Origin: Chitinophaga pinensis
GTDB taxonomy: Bacteria; Bacteroidota; Bacteroidia; UKL13-3
Length of the DNA stretch: 10,276 nt
Direction of reading: 5' to 3'
Assembly: GCA_945876985.1 (NCBI GenBank)
Contig: CAMCQX010000033.1
Location: forward strand, 1 to 10,276
Part shown: one piece after another, positions 1 through 6,106 of the stretch
Layout: every line of letters starts with the position of its first letter
Numbering within the stretch: the first letter of the stretch is position 1
Translations under genes and position numbers: made by a program
Notes under the pieces: generated by a model
Seen by the model: the letters and a program-made list of their open reading frames with translations, nothing else
Database searches by the model: none
What the model was told of the DNA's origin: nothing

Positions 1-844
1 TATCAGTTTGGGAGGACCAGTATTATCAAAGGCTTTGAAACTTTGGTTAAAGAAACAAAAACCAAAATTTCATTTTAGAATTCAACAAGATGAAACCTTG
101 GTGGATACTTATAATAACGTTACTGAATACATTTATGGCAATAATAATGAGGTATTAAAAAGTTTAGTAAACGCTAAATTTTCAAGTTCCACTTATGCTG
201 AATATTTGGGATTAATGGAACTGAAATCACAAAGAAAAATAGCTGAATTTATTAATCAAAACAATGTTGAATTCAACGAATTAGCAACAGTAAATTTTGT
301 GTTGAAAAATTTACCTGAAAATAGCCAATTACAAATTGCAAATAGCACTGCCATTCGTTATGTAAGTTATTTGGGTTTGCCTGATAAAAATATTACTGCA
401 TTTTGCAATAGGGGAACAAGTGGCATTGATGGTTGCACGTCTACAGCCATTGGCGCAGCTAACATGACCAATGAAATTGTAACTTTAATAACAGGTGATT
501 TAGCTTTTTTTTATGATAGAAATGCATTTTGGAATAATTTTGTTCCAAACAATTTGCGCATTATTTTGCTAAATAATCATGGTGGTGGTATATTTAATTT
601 AATTGATGGACCAAATACTCAACCTGAATTAGAAGAATTTTTCTTGACCAAACATCATGTAACTGCAAAAAATTTAGCGGATGAAAATGGATTGAGTTAT
701 GCTATTTGTAAAAACAATGATGAATTTGCAAATGCATTAGCAACATTTTATGATGTTTCGAAACAAGCTAAAATAATTGAGTTAAGTTTTGATATGGATA
801 AAAGTGCTGCCATTTTCAAAGCATTTAAGAAAATAGAATTATAG
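1..844 (+). CDS. menD: MenD, 2-succinyl-5-enolpyruvyl-6-hydroxy-3-cyclohexene-1-carboxylate synthase, 3' part
   Basis: This is the C-terminal half of MenD, the thiamine-diphosphate enzyme that joins isochorismate and 2-oxoglutarate in cytoplasmic menaquinone synthesis. The reading frame is already open at base 2 (I-S-L-G-G-P...), so the true start lies upstream; the TTG at base 8 is an internal Leu. The visible part has the hallmarks of the ThDP-binding C-terminal domain: an NSTAIR segment matching the NSxxxR stretch of the family, then CNRGTSGIDG, then LITGDLAFFYDRNAFW (the GD...N cofactor region), then IILLNNHGGGIF. The order and spacing match MenD rather than other ThDP enzymes. The frame ends at TAG 842-844. 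menB follows 102 bases later on the same strand, which supports the assignment. The symbol is confident; the missing N-terminus is outside the window. Confidence 0.95.
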   Translation, partial: ISLGGPVLSKALKLWLKKQKPKFHFRIQQDETLVDTYNNVTEYIYGNNNEVLKSLVNAKFSSSTYAEYLGLMELKSQRKIAEFINQNNVEFNELATVNFVLKNLPENSQLQIANSTAIRYVSYLGLPDKNITAFCNRGTSGIDGCTSTAIGAANMTNEIVTLITGDLAFFYDRNAFWNNFVPNNLRIILLNNHGGGIFNLIDGPNTQPELEEFFLTKHHVTAKNLADENGLSYAICKNNDEFANALATFYDVSKQAKIIELSFDMDKSAAIFKAFKKIEL

Positions 845-900
845 ACGATGGACGATGGGCAATAGACAAATTTGTCTTCCTGAGTTTGTCGAAGGAGTCA
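844..900. repeat. Intergenic short repeats between menD and menB
   Basis: Directly after the menD stop are degenerate 7-base units (GACGATG twice from 845, then GGCAATA). They are followed by a perfect 12-base palindrome GACAAATTTGTC (865-876). Overlapping its end, bases 874-899 contain CTTCCTGAG...GTCGAAGG, which on the other strand reads CTTCGACAAACTCAGG. From memory, close variants of that last string are scattered between genes in many Bacteroidota genomes. No coding sequence or clear terminator is seen. The function is unknown. Confidence 0.5.
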
Positions 901-946
901 ATAAGTAAGTAACAAGATTCAAGAAAATTTAAATAAATAAAAATAT

Positions 947-1771
947 ATGACAAGTAAATATAACTGGACTACACTTAAAGAATACAAAGAAATTTTGTTT
1001 CAATACTATGAAGGTATTGCCAAAATAAGCATTAACCGACCACATGTTCACAATGCATTTACCCCTTTAACGGTTCAAGAAATGAGTGAAGCAATGGAAT
1101 TGGCTCGTCAAAATACGGATGTGCGCGTAGTAATTTTAACTGGCGAAGGCGGAAAAGCTTTTTGCAGTGGTGGCGATCAAAGTGTGCGTGGACATGGTGG
1201 ATACGTTGGTGATGATGGAATTCCTCGTTTAAACGTGTTGGATTTACAAATGCAAATTCGTAGAATTCCAAAACCAGTAGTGGCCATGGTAGCAGGTTAT
1301 GCCATTGGTGGTGGACATGTATTGCATGTAATTTGCGATATTTCTATAGCTGCTGAAAATGCAAAATTTGGTCAAACTGGACCAAAAGTTGGAAGCTTTG
1401 ATGGTGGATTTGGAGCTGGTTATTTAGCAAGAGTGGTTGGACAAAAGAAAGCTAGAGAAATTTGGTTTTTATGTGACCAATACAATGCGCAAGAAGCATT
1501 AGACATGGGTTTAGTGAACAAAGTAGTTCCGTTAGAAATATTGGAAGATGAAACCATTAAATGGTGTCAGAAAATGATAGAAAAAAGTCCGGTTGCTTTG
1601 CGAATGATTAAAGCAAGTTTCAATGCTGAATTAGATGGCCAAGCAGGTATTCAAGAATTAGCAGGTAACGCTACACTTTTATATTATATGAGCGATGAAG
1701 CTAAAGAAGGAAAAAACTCGTTCTTAGAAAAACGCAAACCAGATTTTAGTAAATTTCCGAAGTTTCCTTAA
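947..1771 (+). CDS. menB: MenB, 1,4-dihydroxy-2-naphthoyl-CoA synthase
   Basis: This crotonase-fold enzyme closes the naphthoquinone ring from O-succinylbenzoyl-CoA in menaquinone synthesis. The 274-residue product is of usual length and aligns along its whole length with the E. coli enzyme as I remember it. Features are [11 protein letters not shown] (28-38), the oxyanion-hole segments CSGGDQ (73-78) and [12 protein letters not shown] (116-127), the signature [14 protein letters not shown] (143-156), Tyr247 and a C-terminal [10 protein letters not shown]. Ser150, Asp152 and Tyr247 correspond to catalytic residues. Gly145 sits where Mycobacterium MenB has an Asp and E. coli has the bicarbonate-binding Gly, so this should be a bicarbonate-dependent type I enzyme. 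The ATG at 947 follows an A-rich leader and gives the expected N-terminus. Co-transcription with menD is likely but is an inference from order and strand. Confidence 0.96.
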   Translation: MTSKYNWTTLKEYKEILFQYYEGIAKISINRPHVHNAFTPLTVQEMSEAMELARQNTDVRVVILTGEGGKAFCSGGDQSVRGHGGYVGDDGIPRLNVLDLQMQIRRIPKPVVAMVAGYAIGGGHVLHVICDISIAAENAKFGQTGPKVGSFDGGFGAGYLARVVGQKKAREIWFLCDQYNAQEALDMGLVNKVVPLEILEDETIKWCQKMIEKSPVALRMIKASFNAELDGQAGIQELAGNATLLYYMSDEAKEGKNSFLEKRKPDFSKFPKFP

Positions 1772-1790
1772 TAGTTTCATAAATAGTTTC

Positions 1791-1819
1791 CCGCTGATAG
1801 CGCAGAATTTCGCAGATAA
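1791..1819. repeat. CGCAGA-type interspersed repeat
   Basis: The segment reads CCGCTGAT, then AGCGCAGAATTTCGCAGATAA. It is built from repeated CGCAGA blocks, and the same vocabulary recurs in the larger tandem repeat at 2898-3053 (CCACAGATT, GACGCAGAG). It follows a short direct repeat, AATAGTTTC at 1770-1790. It lies in the menB-murB spacer, just upstream of the proposed murB promoter. I see no coding function. Confidence 0.45.
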
Positions 1820-1841
1820 ATTATTTATTTTTTCGGTAAAA

Positions 1842-1872
1842 TTTGTTCATATAAAAAATAAAATTTCCTTTG
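1842..1872 (+). promoter_or_regulatory. Candidate murB promoter
   Basis: TTTG at 1842-1845, a 19-base spacer and TTCCTTTG at 1865-1872 match the Bacteroidota pattern TTTG-N19-TAnnTTTG with one mismatch. Transcription would begin about four to six bases after the final G, practically at the murB ATG (1879), so the message would be leaderless or nearly so. This is a pattern match only. Confidence 0.4.
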
Positions 1873-1878
1873 CTTTAA

Positions 1879-2895
1879 ATGATTGTAAAAACCAAAATAT
1901 CACTTAAACCTTATAATACATTTGGCATTGATGTAAATGCAGCTGATTTTATTGAAATAAATTCAATAGAAGGCTTGAAATTTATCATTGAAACTTTTGA
2001 TTTAGTGAACCGACATACTTTAGTAATTGGTGGTGGAAGTAATATTTTATTGACCAAAAACTACGATGGCTTAGTTTTAAAAATGGCTATTTTAGGTATT
2101 GAAAAAGTAAATGAAGATGCTGAGCATGTATACATAAAAGCCATGGCAGGTGAAGCTTGGCATCAATTTGTATTGTATTGTGTAAATAATAATTATGCTG
2201 GAATAGAAAATCTTTCACTCATTCCTGGTTGTGTGGGAGCCGCACCTATGCAGAATATTGGTGCTTATGGTGTAGAAATAAAAGATACTTGCTTTGAAGT
2301 TGAAGCCTATGATATTGAAACCAATGAGCAAAAAATATTTTCGAATGCTGAATGTAAATTTGGCTACAGAGAAAGTATTTTTAAGCACGAGACCAAAGGA
2401 AAATACATCATTACATCGGTTACATTTAAATTGTTGAAACAAGCTAAAGTCAATGTTTCTTATGGTGCCATTCAAGATGTATTGCGCAGTAAAAACATAG
2501 AAAATCCTACTATAAAAAATGTAAGTGATGCAGTAATTGCAATTCGTGAATCAAAATTACCGAATCCAAAAGTATTAGGAAATGCCGGAAGTTTTTTCAA
2601 AAATCCTGAAATTCTAACTGAGGAATATTTAAGTTTAAAAGAAAAATTTCCAGCAATAGTTGGTTATAAAACCAGTGAAACAAATACCAAATTAGCTGCT
2701 GGTTGGCTCATAGAGCAATGTGGTTGGAAAGGTAAAGTAGTTGGAAATACCGGCTCACACAAAGACCAAGCATTGGTTTTGGTGAATTATGGAAATGCCA
2801 CTGGAAATGAAATTTGGAAATTAGCCATGCAGATACAAGAATCTGTTTTCGAGAAATTTGGAGTTACCATTATTCCTGAAGTGAATGTGATTTAA
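1879..2895 (+). CDS. murB: MurB, UDP-N-acetylenolpyruvoylglucosamine reductase
   Basis: MurB is the cytoplasmic flavoenzyme that reduces UDP-GlcNAc-enolpyruvate to UDP-MurNAc for peptidoglycan. The product is 338 residues, close to the E. coli-type (type I) length. The FAD domain shows VIGGGSNILLT (49-59) and IPGCVGAAPMQNIGAYGVE (115-133). YRES (163-166) supplies the conserved Arg164, and GNAGSFFKNP (234-243) carries the catalytic Ser238. AAGWLIEQCGWKG (273-285) and HKDQALVLVN (294-303) follow, and IIPEVNVI at the C-terminus supplies Glu334. The Tyr-loop insertion around 163-200 is the type I architecture. The ATG at 1879 gives the standard MIVKTKISLKPYNTFGI start. It is separated from menB by 107 bases and probably has its own promoter. 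No key residue is missing. Confidence 0.97.
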   Translation: MIVKTKISLKPYNTFGIDVNAADFIEINSIEGLKFIIETFDLVNRHTLVIGGGSNILLTKNYDGLVLKMAILGIEKVNEDAEHVYIKAMAGEAWHQFVLYCVNNNYAGIENLSLIPGCVGAAPMQNIGAYGVEIKDTCFEVEAYDIETNEQKIFSNAECKFGYRESIFKHETKGKYIITSVTFKLLKQAKVNVSYGAIQDVLRSKNIENPTIKNVSDAVIAIRESKLPNPKVLGNAGSFFKNPEILTEEYLSLKEKFPAIVGYKTSETNTKLAAGWLIEQCGWKGKVVGNTGSHKDQALVLVNYGNATGNEIWKLAMQIQESVFEKFGVTIIPEVNVI

Positions 2896-2897
2896 TA

Positions 2898-3053
2898 TTA
2901 GCCACAGATTTCACAGATTGCACAGAAAAATTAACCGCAAAGGGCACAAAGGTTTTCGCGAAGGACGCAGAGAAATTAGCCACAGATTGAACAGATTACA
3001 AAGTAAATTAACCGCAAAGGGCGCAAAGATTTACGCAAAGGACGCAGAGGAAA
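2898..3053. repeat. Tandem duplication of a ~78 bp CCACAGATT / CGCAAAG repeat
   Basis: Two copies lie head to tail (2898-2975 and 2976-3053). By eye they differ at about nine bases plus two single-base indels. Each copy runs TTAGCCACAGATT, ACAGATT, TTAACCGCAAAGGGC, CAAAG, CGC, AAGGACGCAGAG. From memory, such strings recur between genes in many Bacteroidota and other environmental genomes. They begin three bases after the murB stop and contain no plausible ORF. Together with the next small ORF and palindrome they fill most of the 523-base gap between murB and the GlmU-like gene. Confidence 0.8.
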
Positions 3054-3132
3054 TTGTATAAAATATTGGGGAGGAAGCCAATAACAGAAATTTTTAAAAT
3101 TAATTGTAAATAATAAAGTCTAACATTGTGAT

Positions 3133-3294
3133 ATGACAAAACAAAATATCTTAAAAATAATAATAGTAACAATAATTGCCAATGCAATATTTGTTTATGT
3201 TAGTTACTTAACATACGGGAAATTCAAACTTTCATTTTTGCATATATTTTTTGGCTTACTTCCACTTATTTTAATAAGTCGAAGAAATAAATAA
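3133..3294 (+). CDS. Small hypothetical two-helix membrane protein (53 aa)
   Basis: An ATG-initiated frame of 53 codons ends at TAA 3292-3294. The product starts MTKQNILKIIIVTIIANAIF and has two hydrophobic stretches, about residues 6-25 and 35-49. They are separated by a short polar turn (YGKFK), and the C-terminus is basic (SRRNK). This is the layout of a small inner-membrane hairpin protein with positive charges likely cytoplasmic. I do not recognise a family and assign no function. An A-rich stretch and TCTAAC precede it, but there is no clear promoter. Such a hydrophobic ORF can arise by chance in A+T-rich DNA, so its reality is uncertain. A possible cassette-like arrangement around it is described in the findings. 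Confidence 0.4.
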   Translation: MTKQNILKIIIVTIIANAIFVYVSYLTYGKFKLSFLHIFFGLLPLILISRRNK

Positions 3295-3359
3295 CTATTT
3301 CAGCCATAATTTGAAGTTAGCGAGTAAGCCAACATCGTTAGTAAAATTTTCCCTTATAT

Positions 3360-3392
3360 AACTTTGTCAAAGTTTAAAACTTTGACAAAGTT
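3360..3392. terminator. Double palindrome, probable two-way terminator between converging genes
   Basis: AACTTTGTCAAAGTTT (3360-3375) and its exact reverse complement AAACTTTGACAAAGTT (3377-3392) flank a single A, giving a perfect 16-base inverted repeat. Each arm is itself a palindrome of the form AACTTTGWCAAAGTT. The site lies beyond the 3' end of the small + strand ORF and 27 bases past the stop of the - strand GlmU-like gene, where a bidirectional terminator would be expected. There is no strong U-run, so termination is inferred. It could equally be a repetitive extragenic palindrome. Confidence 0.5.
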
Positions 3393-3418
3393 TCCAAAAA
3401 TTAATCTGTGTTTATTTC

Positions 3419-4612
3419 TTATTTAGTTTCCCAATAACGATGCTGTTTGGTTTCGTTATATACAAACGTCAAAATATTTTTATCGTCTTCAGTTAGTTCC
3501 AAACTTCTACGTTTATAAACAGATTCAGCAGTTTTGAAAAATTTATTAATTACAAAAGTTTCAAAACCATGTGCGCCTCCCCAGGCAAAATCGGGAATGA
3601 AGTTACGAGGAAAACCAGCACCAAAAATATTGGCACCCACTCCTACTACCGTTCCAGTGTTAAACATGGTATTGATGCCACATTTAGCGTGATCGGCCAT
3701 GATTAAACCACAAAAAGTTAAGCCAGTTTTTTCAAATTTTTGTCTGTCGTAACTCCACAGTTTTACTTCATCATAGGTGTTTTTTAAGTTAGAGTTATTA
3801 GTGTCAGCGCCCATATTTACCCACTCTCCTATTACTGCATTGCCAACAAATCCATCGTGACCTTTATTGCTATAAGCAAAAAATACTGCATTATTTACCT
3901 CGCCACCTACTTTACAATGTGGACCTACAGTGGTAGGACCATAAATTTTAGCATCCATTTTTAAGCCAGCATGATCGCCTAATGAAAACGGCCCACGTAT
4001 TTTACAACCTTCCATTACTTCGGCATCCTTGGCAATATATATTGGGCCAGCAGTAGCATTTAAAATACTACATTCTACTATGGCACCTTCTTCCAAAAAT
4101 ACATTTTCAGGATGAATCACTTGATTGGTTGATGAAATGGGTTGTGATTTTCTACCAGCTGTTAAAAACTTAAAATCTTCTTCAATGGCTTGTCCGTTCA
4201 GGGAAAAAATATCGTAACTGAATTTGATATGTAAAAAGTTTTCAGCTTTCGATTCTATCAATTCAAATTGCGTAGCAATGTTTTTAAAATCAATAGCAAG
4301 GGCACTTTTAAAAGCAAGCATCACTTCATTTTTGTATAAAGCTTGTCCCATTTGAAGGTTTAAAATTTCGTTGATTAAAACTTCATTCGGACAAATACTT
4401 CCATTGATAAAAACATTTTCGTTTTGCAAAGCAATGGGAAATTTATTTTGCAAATAATCCATTGTTAAATAAGAAACAGTAGATTTTAAATATTTTTCCC
4501 ATTTTTCAGCAATGGTTAAAATACCTATTCTAATATTTGCAACGGGCCTAGTAAAAGTTAAAGGTAATAGGTTTTGTCTGTCAGTTGGATTATCGAATAA
4601 TATGTAATTCAT
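3419..4612 (-). CDS. Alternative bacterial GlmU-type sugar-1-phosphate nucleotidyltransferase / acetyltransferase
   Basis: This 397-residue protein combines an N-terminal nucleotidyltransferase-like domain (about 1-150) with a C-terminal left-handed beta-helix (about 165-340). The N-terminus MNYILFDNPTDRQNLLPLTF followed by TRPVANIRIG and TIAEKW is the signature I associate with the Bacteroidota/spirochaete GlmU substitute, not the GxGTRM loop of E. coli GlmU. The helix shows repeated hexads (for example EGAIVECSI, KDAEVMEGCKI). The segment NKGHDGFVGNAVIGEWVNMG (249-268) then resembles the acetyltransferase active site of GlmU, with His252 as candidate base. The likely role is making UDP-GlcNAc in the cytoplasm for peptidoglycan and glycolipids. 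Substrate has not been shown by sequence alone, so I leave the symbol blank. A terminator sits between it and rpmE2, so it probably uses its own promoter, which I could not place. Confidence 0.85.
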   Translation of the reverse strand: MNYILFDNPTDRQNLLPLTFTRPVANIRIGILTIAEKWEKYLKSTVSYLTMDYLQNKFPIALQNENVFINGSICPNEVLINEILNLQMGQALYKNEVMLAFKSALAIDFKNIATQFELIESKAENFLHIKFSYDIFSLNGQAIEEDFKFLTAGRKSQPISSTNQVIHPENVFLEEGAIVECSILNATAGPIYIAKDAEVMEGCKIRGPFSLGDHAGLKMDAKIYGPTTVGPHCKVGGEVNNAVFFAYSNKGHDGFVGNAVIGEWVNMGADTNNSNLKNTYDEVKLWSYDRQKFEKTGLTFCGLIMADHAKCGINTMFNTGTVVGVGANIFGAGFPRNFIPDFAWGGAHGFETFVINKFFKTAESVYKRRSLELTEDDKNILTFVYNETKQHRYWETK

Positions 4613-4649
4613 GGCGTAAAATTATAAAAAATAAAACTGAAATCAGCTA

Positions 4650-4682
4650 AAAATAAAAAAGCCTCCCAAATTGGAAGGCTTT
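4650..4682 (-). terminator. Intrinsic terminator of rpmE2
   Basis: On the - strand the arms AAAGCCTTCCAA and TTGGGAGGCTTT form a 12-pair stem with one U-G wobble, followed by a U-rich run (TTTTTTATTTTT). On the + strand the same position would be a C-A mismatch, so the hairpin is better on the - strand. It begins 22 bases after the rpmE2 stop and ends before the GlmU-like start. Confidence 0.85.
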
Positions 4683-4704
4683 AAATATTGAAAAAATAAA
4701 TAAA

Positions 4705-4953
4705 TTATTTCTTTCCGTAACGTTTTTGAAACTTGTCAATACGACCAGCTGTATCAATTAACATATTTTGTCCTGTGAAGAAAGGATGTGATTTTGAAGA
4801 AATCTCTACTTTAAAAAGTGGATATTCAACACCATCTTCCATCGTAATTGTTTCTTTTGTGTCTACTGCTGAACCAGTTACAAAAGTATAACCATTACTC
4901 ATGTCTTTAAATGCAACTTTTCTATAATTTTCTGGATGAATTCCTGCTTTCAT
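4705..4953 (-). CDS. rpmE2: Ribosomal protein bL31, type B
   Basis: This is the large-subunit ribosomal protein L31 of the type B (zinc-free) group. The product is 82 residues, starting [17 protein letters not shown], the standard N-terminus of the family. It continues with SHPFFTGQ and ends with a basic [10 protein letters not shown] tail. It contains no Cys, so it cannot bind zinc like the type A form. I chose the ATG at 4951-4953. The frame is open further upstream, but the extra 17 residues ([10 protein letters not shown]...) match nothing in the family and overlap the promoter. The gene is framed by a good promoter and an intrinsic terminator, so it appears to be a single-gene transcription unit. 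Type B genes are zinc-regulated in some bacteria; no such operator is evident here. Confidence 0.96.
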   Translation of the reverse strand: MKAGIHPENYRKVAFKDMSNGYTFVTGSAVDTKETITMEDGVEYPLFKVEISSKSHPFFTGQNMLIDTAGRIDKFQKRYGKK

Positions 4954-4974
4954 TTTATTTGTTATTTTGGAGTG

Positions 4975-5005
4975 CAAAAGTAATTTTTTTTGAAATAAAA
5001 GCAAA
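4975..5005 (-). promoter_or_regulatory. rpmE2 promoter (Bacteroidota type)
   Basis: On the - strand TTTG (5005-5002), a 19-base A/T-rich spacer and TACTTTTG (4982-4975) match TTTG-N19-TAnnTTTG exactly. The predicted start of transcription near 4970 gives an mRNA leader of about 17 bases to the ATG. The match also argues against the longer start for rpmE2. Confidence 0.75.
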
Positions 5006-5075
5006 TATATTTTTCAAAAAAAACTTTTTACTATTCAGCCTAACAAAATTCTAATTCAATTTCAGTAAAATTGTG

Positions 5076-5106
5076 TTCGGAATCCTTTTAAGTTTAAATA
5101 TATTTG
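5076..5106 (+). promoter_or_regulatory. Promoter of the PyrR-like gene
   Basis: TATATTTG at 5099-5106 is a perfect TAnnTTTG element. Nineteen bases upstream lies TTCG (5076-5079), one mismatch from TTTG. Transcription would start near 5111, about 15 bases before the GTG at 5126. It is divergent from the rpmE2 promoter, and about 70 bases separate the two upstream elements. Confidence 0.65.
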
Positions 5107-5125
5107 CCCATCAAAAACTAAAACT

Positions 5126-5623
5126 GTGAAAACAAAAGTACTTCATCATTCCGATATTGAAAAAATAATTAAGCGTATGGCTTATCAAATTTATGAAAAT
5201 AATTTTGGCGATAAATACATTACGTTAGTTGGTATTAGTTCAAGAGGTTTTGAAATAGCAAAACTTTTACAAAACGAATTAGATTTAATCAGTAATTTAA
5301 AATCAATTTTATTAGAAATTACTATTGAAAAAGAAAATCCATCGGTTGATACAACAGTTATAAAACCTTTAAAATATGAAATAAAAGGAACAGTAGTTGT
5401 TGTTGATGATGTATTAAATACAGGAAGAGCAATGGTTTATGCTTTGTTACCTTTTTTGAGTTTGAAAGCACCTAAAATTCAGGTAGCAGTTTTGGTAGAT
5501 AGGAATCATAAAAAATTCCCCGTTGCTGCTGATTATACTGGCATACAATTGAACACTACATTTCAAGAACATGTAAGCGTTGAAATAAATAAGAAAAAAC
5601 AATTGGATGTTTATTTACAATAA
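5126..5623 (+). CDS. PyrR-like type I phosphoribosyltransferase
   Basis: The 165-residue protein has the type I phosphoribosyltransferase fold. It shows a pyrophosphate-loop segment GISSRG (36-41), the PRPP-binding motif VVVVDDVLNTGRA (90-102), and LVDRNHKKFPVAADYTG (123-139). The last resembles the LVDRGHRELPIRADYVG region of PyrR, the uracil phosphoribosyltransferase and pyr attenuation regulator of Gram-positive bacteria. The start is GTG at 5126, supported by the promoter and by the fit of KTKVLHHSDIEKIIKRMAYQ to family N-termini. The next in-frame ATG would remove a conserved helix. No pyrimidine gene or PyrR-binding leader is nearby, so whether it regulates, salvages uracil or does something else is open. 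Confidence 0.85.
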   Translation: MKTKVLHHSDIEKIIKRMAYQIYENNFGDKYITLVGISSRGFEIAKLLQNELDLISNLKSILLEITIEKENPSVDTTVIKPLKYEIKGTVVVVDDVLNTGRAMVYALLPFLSLKAPKIQVAVLVDRNHKKFPVAADYTGIQLNTTFQEHVSVEINKKKQLDVYLQ

Positions 5624-5625
5624 GC

Positions 5626-5669
5626 CACAAAAAAAAACGCTTCTAAAATTAGAAGCGTTTTTTTTTGTG
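5626..5669. terminator. Bidirectional intrinsic terminator
   Basis: A perfect stem of about 20 pairs is centred at 5647/5648. The core CGCTTCTA...TAGAAGCG is flanked by nine A on the left and nine T on the right, so both strands give a hairpin followed by a U-run. It starts three bases after the PyrR-like stop and lies 16 bases beyond the HU stop, serving two converging genes. Confidence 0.93.
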
Positions 5670-5684
5670 ATTACAGCTTGTTAA

Positions 5685-5957
5685 TTACTTAACTTTAGCT
5701 TGTAAATTAGCACCTGCTTTGAATTTAACAACCTTTTTTGCAGGGATGTTAATTTCAGCTCCAGTTTGAGGATTACGTCCTTTACGAGCAGCACGCTTAG
5801 TTACTGAAAATGTTCCAAAACCAACTAAGATTACTTTGTCGTTTTTCTTTAACGCACCTTGAGTTGATAACATGAAAGCATCTAAAGCAGCAGCAGCTTG
5901 AACTTTAGTAGTACCGGCAGCTTTTGCCATTGAGTCGATTAAATCTGATTTGTTCAT
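5685..5957 (-). CDS. HU-family DNA-binding protein
   Basis: This 90-residue histone-like protein binds and bends DNA in the nucleoid as a dimer. It has the standard layout: an N-terminal helical pair (MNKSDLIDSMAKAAGTTK and AAAALDAFMLSTQGALKK), then VILVGFGTFSVTKRAARKGR. The beta-arm with the RNPQTG signature (61-66, including the intercalating Pro) follows, then a C-terminal VVKFKAGANLQAKV. Length and motifs are those of HU rather than IHF. The gene has its own promoter and a strong terminator. It is downstream of, and in line with, the shikimate kinase but looks independently transcribed. I give no symbol because the paralog cannot be told. Confidence 0.96.
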   Translation of the reverse strand: MNKSDLIDSMAKAAGTTKVQAAAALDAFMLSTQGALKKNDKVILVGFGTFSVTKRAARKGRNPQTGAEINIPAKKVVKFKAGANLQAKVK

Positions 5958-5985
5958 TTTTATTTATTTTTAAAGTTTTGCATAA

Positions 5986-6015
5986 CGAAAGTAGTTATAC
6001 AAATGAAAAAATCAA
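5986..6015 (-). promoter_or_regulatory. HU gene promoter
   Basis: On the - strand TTG (6015-6013), a 19-base spacer and TACTTTCG (5993-5986) fit TTTG-N19-TAnnTTTG with one mismatch in the downstream box. Transcription would begin near 5981, giving a leader of roughly 24 A/T-rich bases before the ATG. Confidence 0.6.
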
Positions 6016-6106
6016 GCGTTGCATCTTTTTTTTTGAAAAAAATATAAAAATAAATTTTCACACATTATCAACAATGCAGTTTTTTGAAGTTAAAACAAAG
6101 CAAATA

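Noticed and set aside
1059-1271. 70-codon ORF on the - strand inside menB
   Set aside because: It is antisense to a well-conserved part of MenB, has His-rich low-complexity composition and no family resemblance.
2215-2475. 86-codon ORF on the - strand inside murB
   Set aside because: It is antisense to the conserved FAD/Tyr-loop region of MurB and looks like a shadow frame.
3118-3341. Integron attC site around the small ORF
   Set aside because: GTCTAAC fits the R-box form, but no matching GTTRRRY partner at proper spacing or attC-like hairpin was found, and no integrase is seen. Kept only as a weaker cassette-like observation.
4954-5004. N-terminal extension of L31 by 17 residues
   Set aside because: The extra peptide has no match to L31 N-termini, and the interval contains the predicted promoter box and transcription start.
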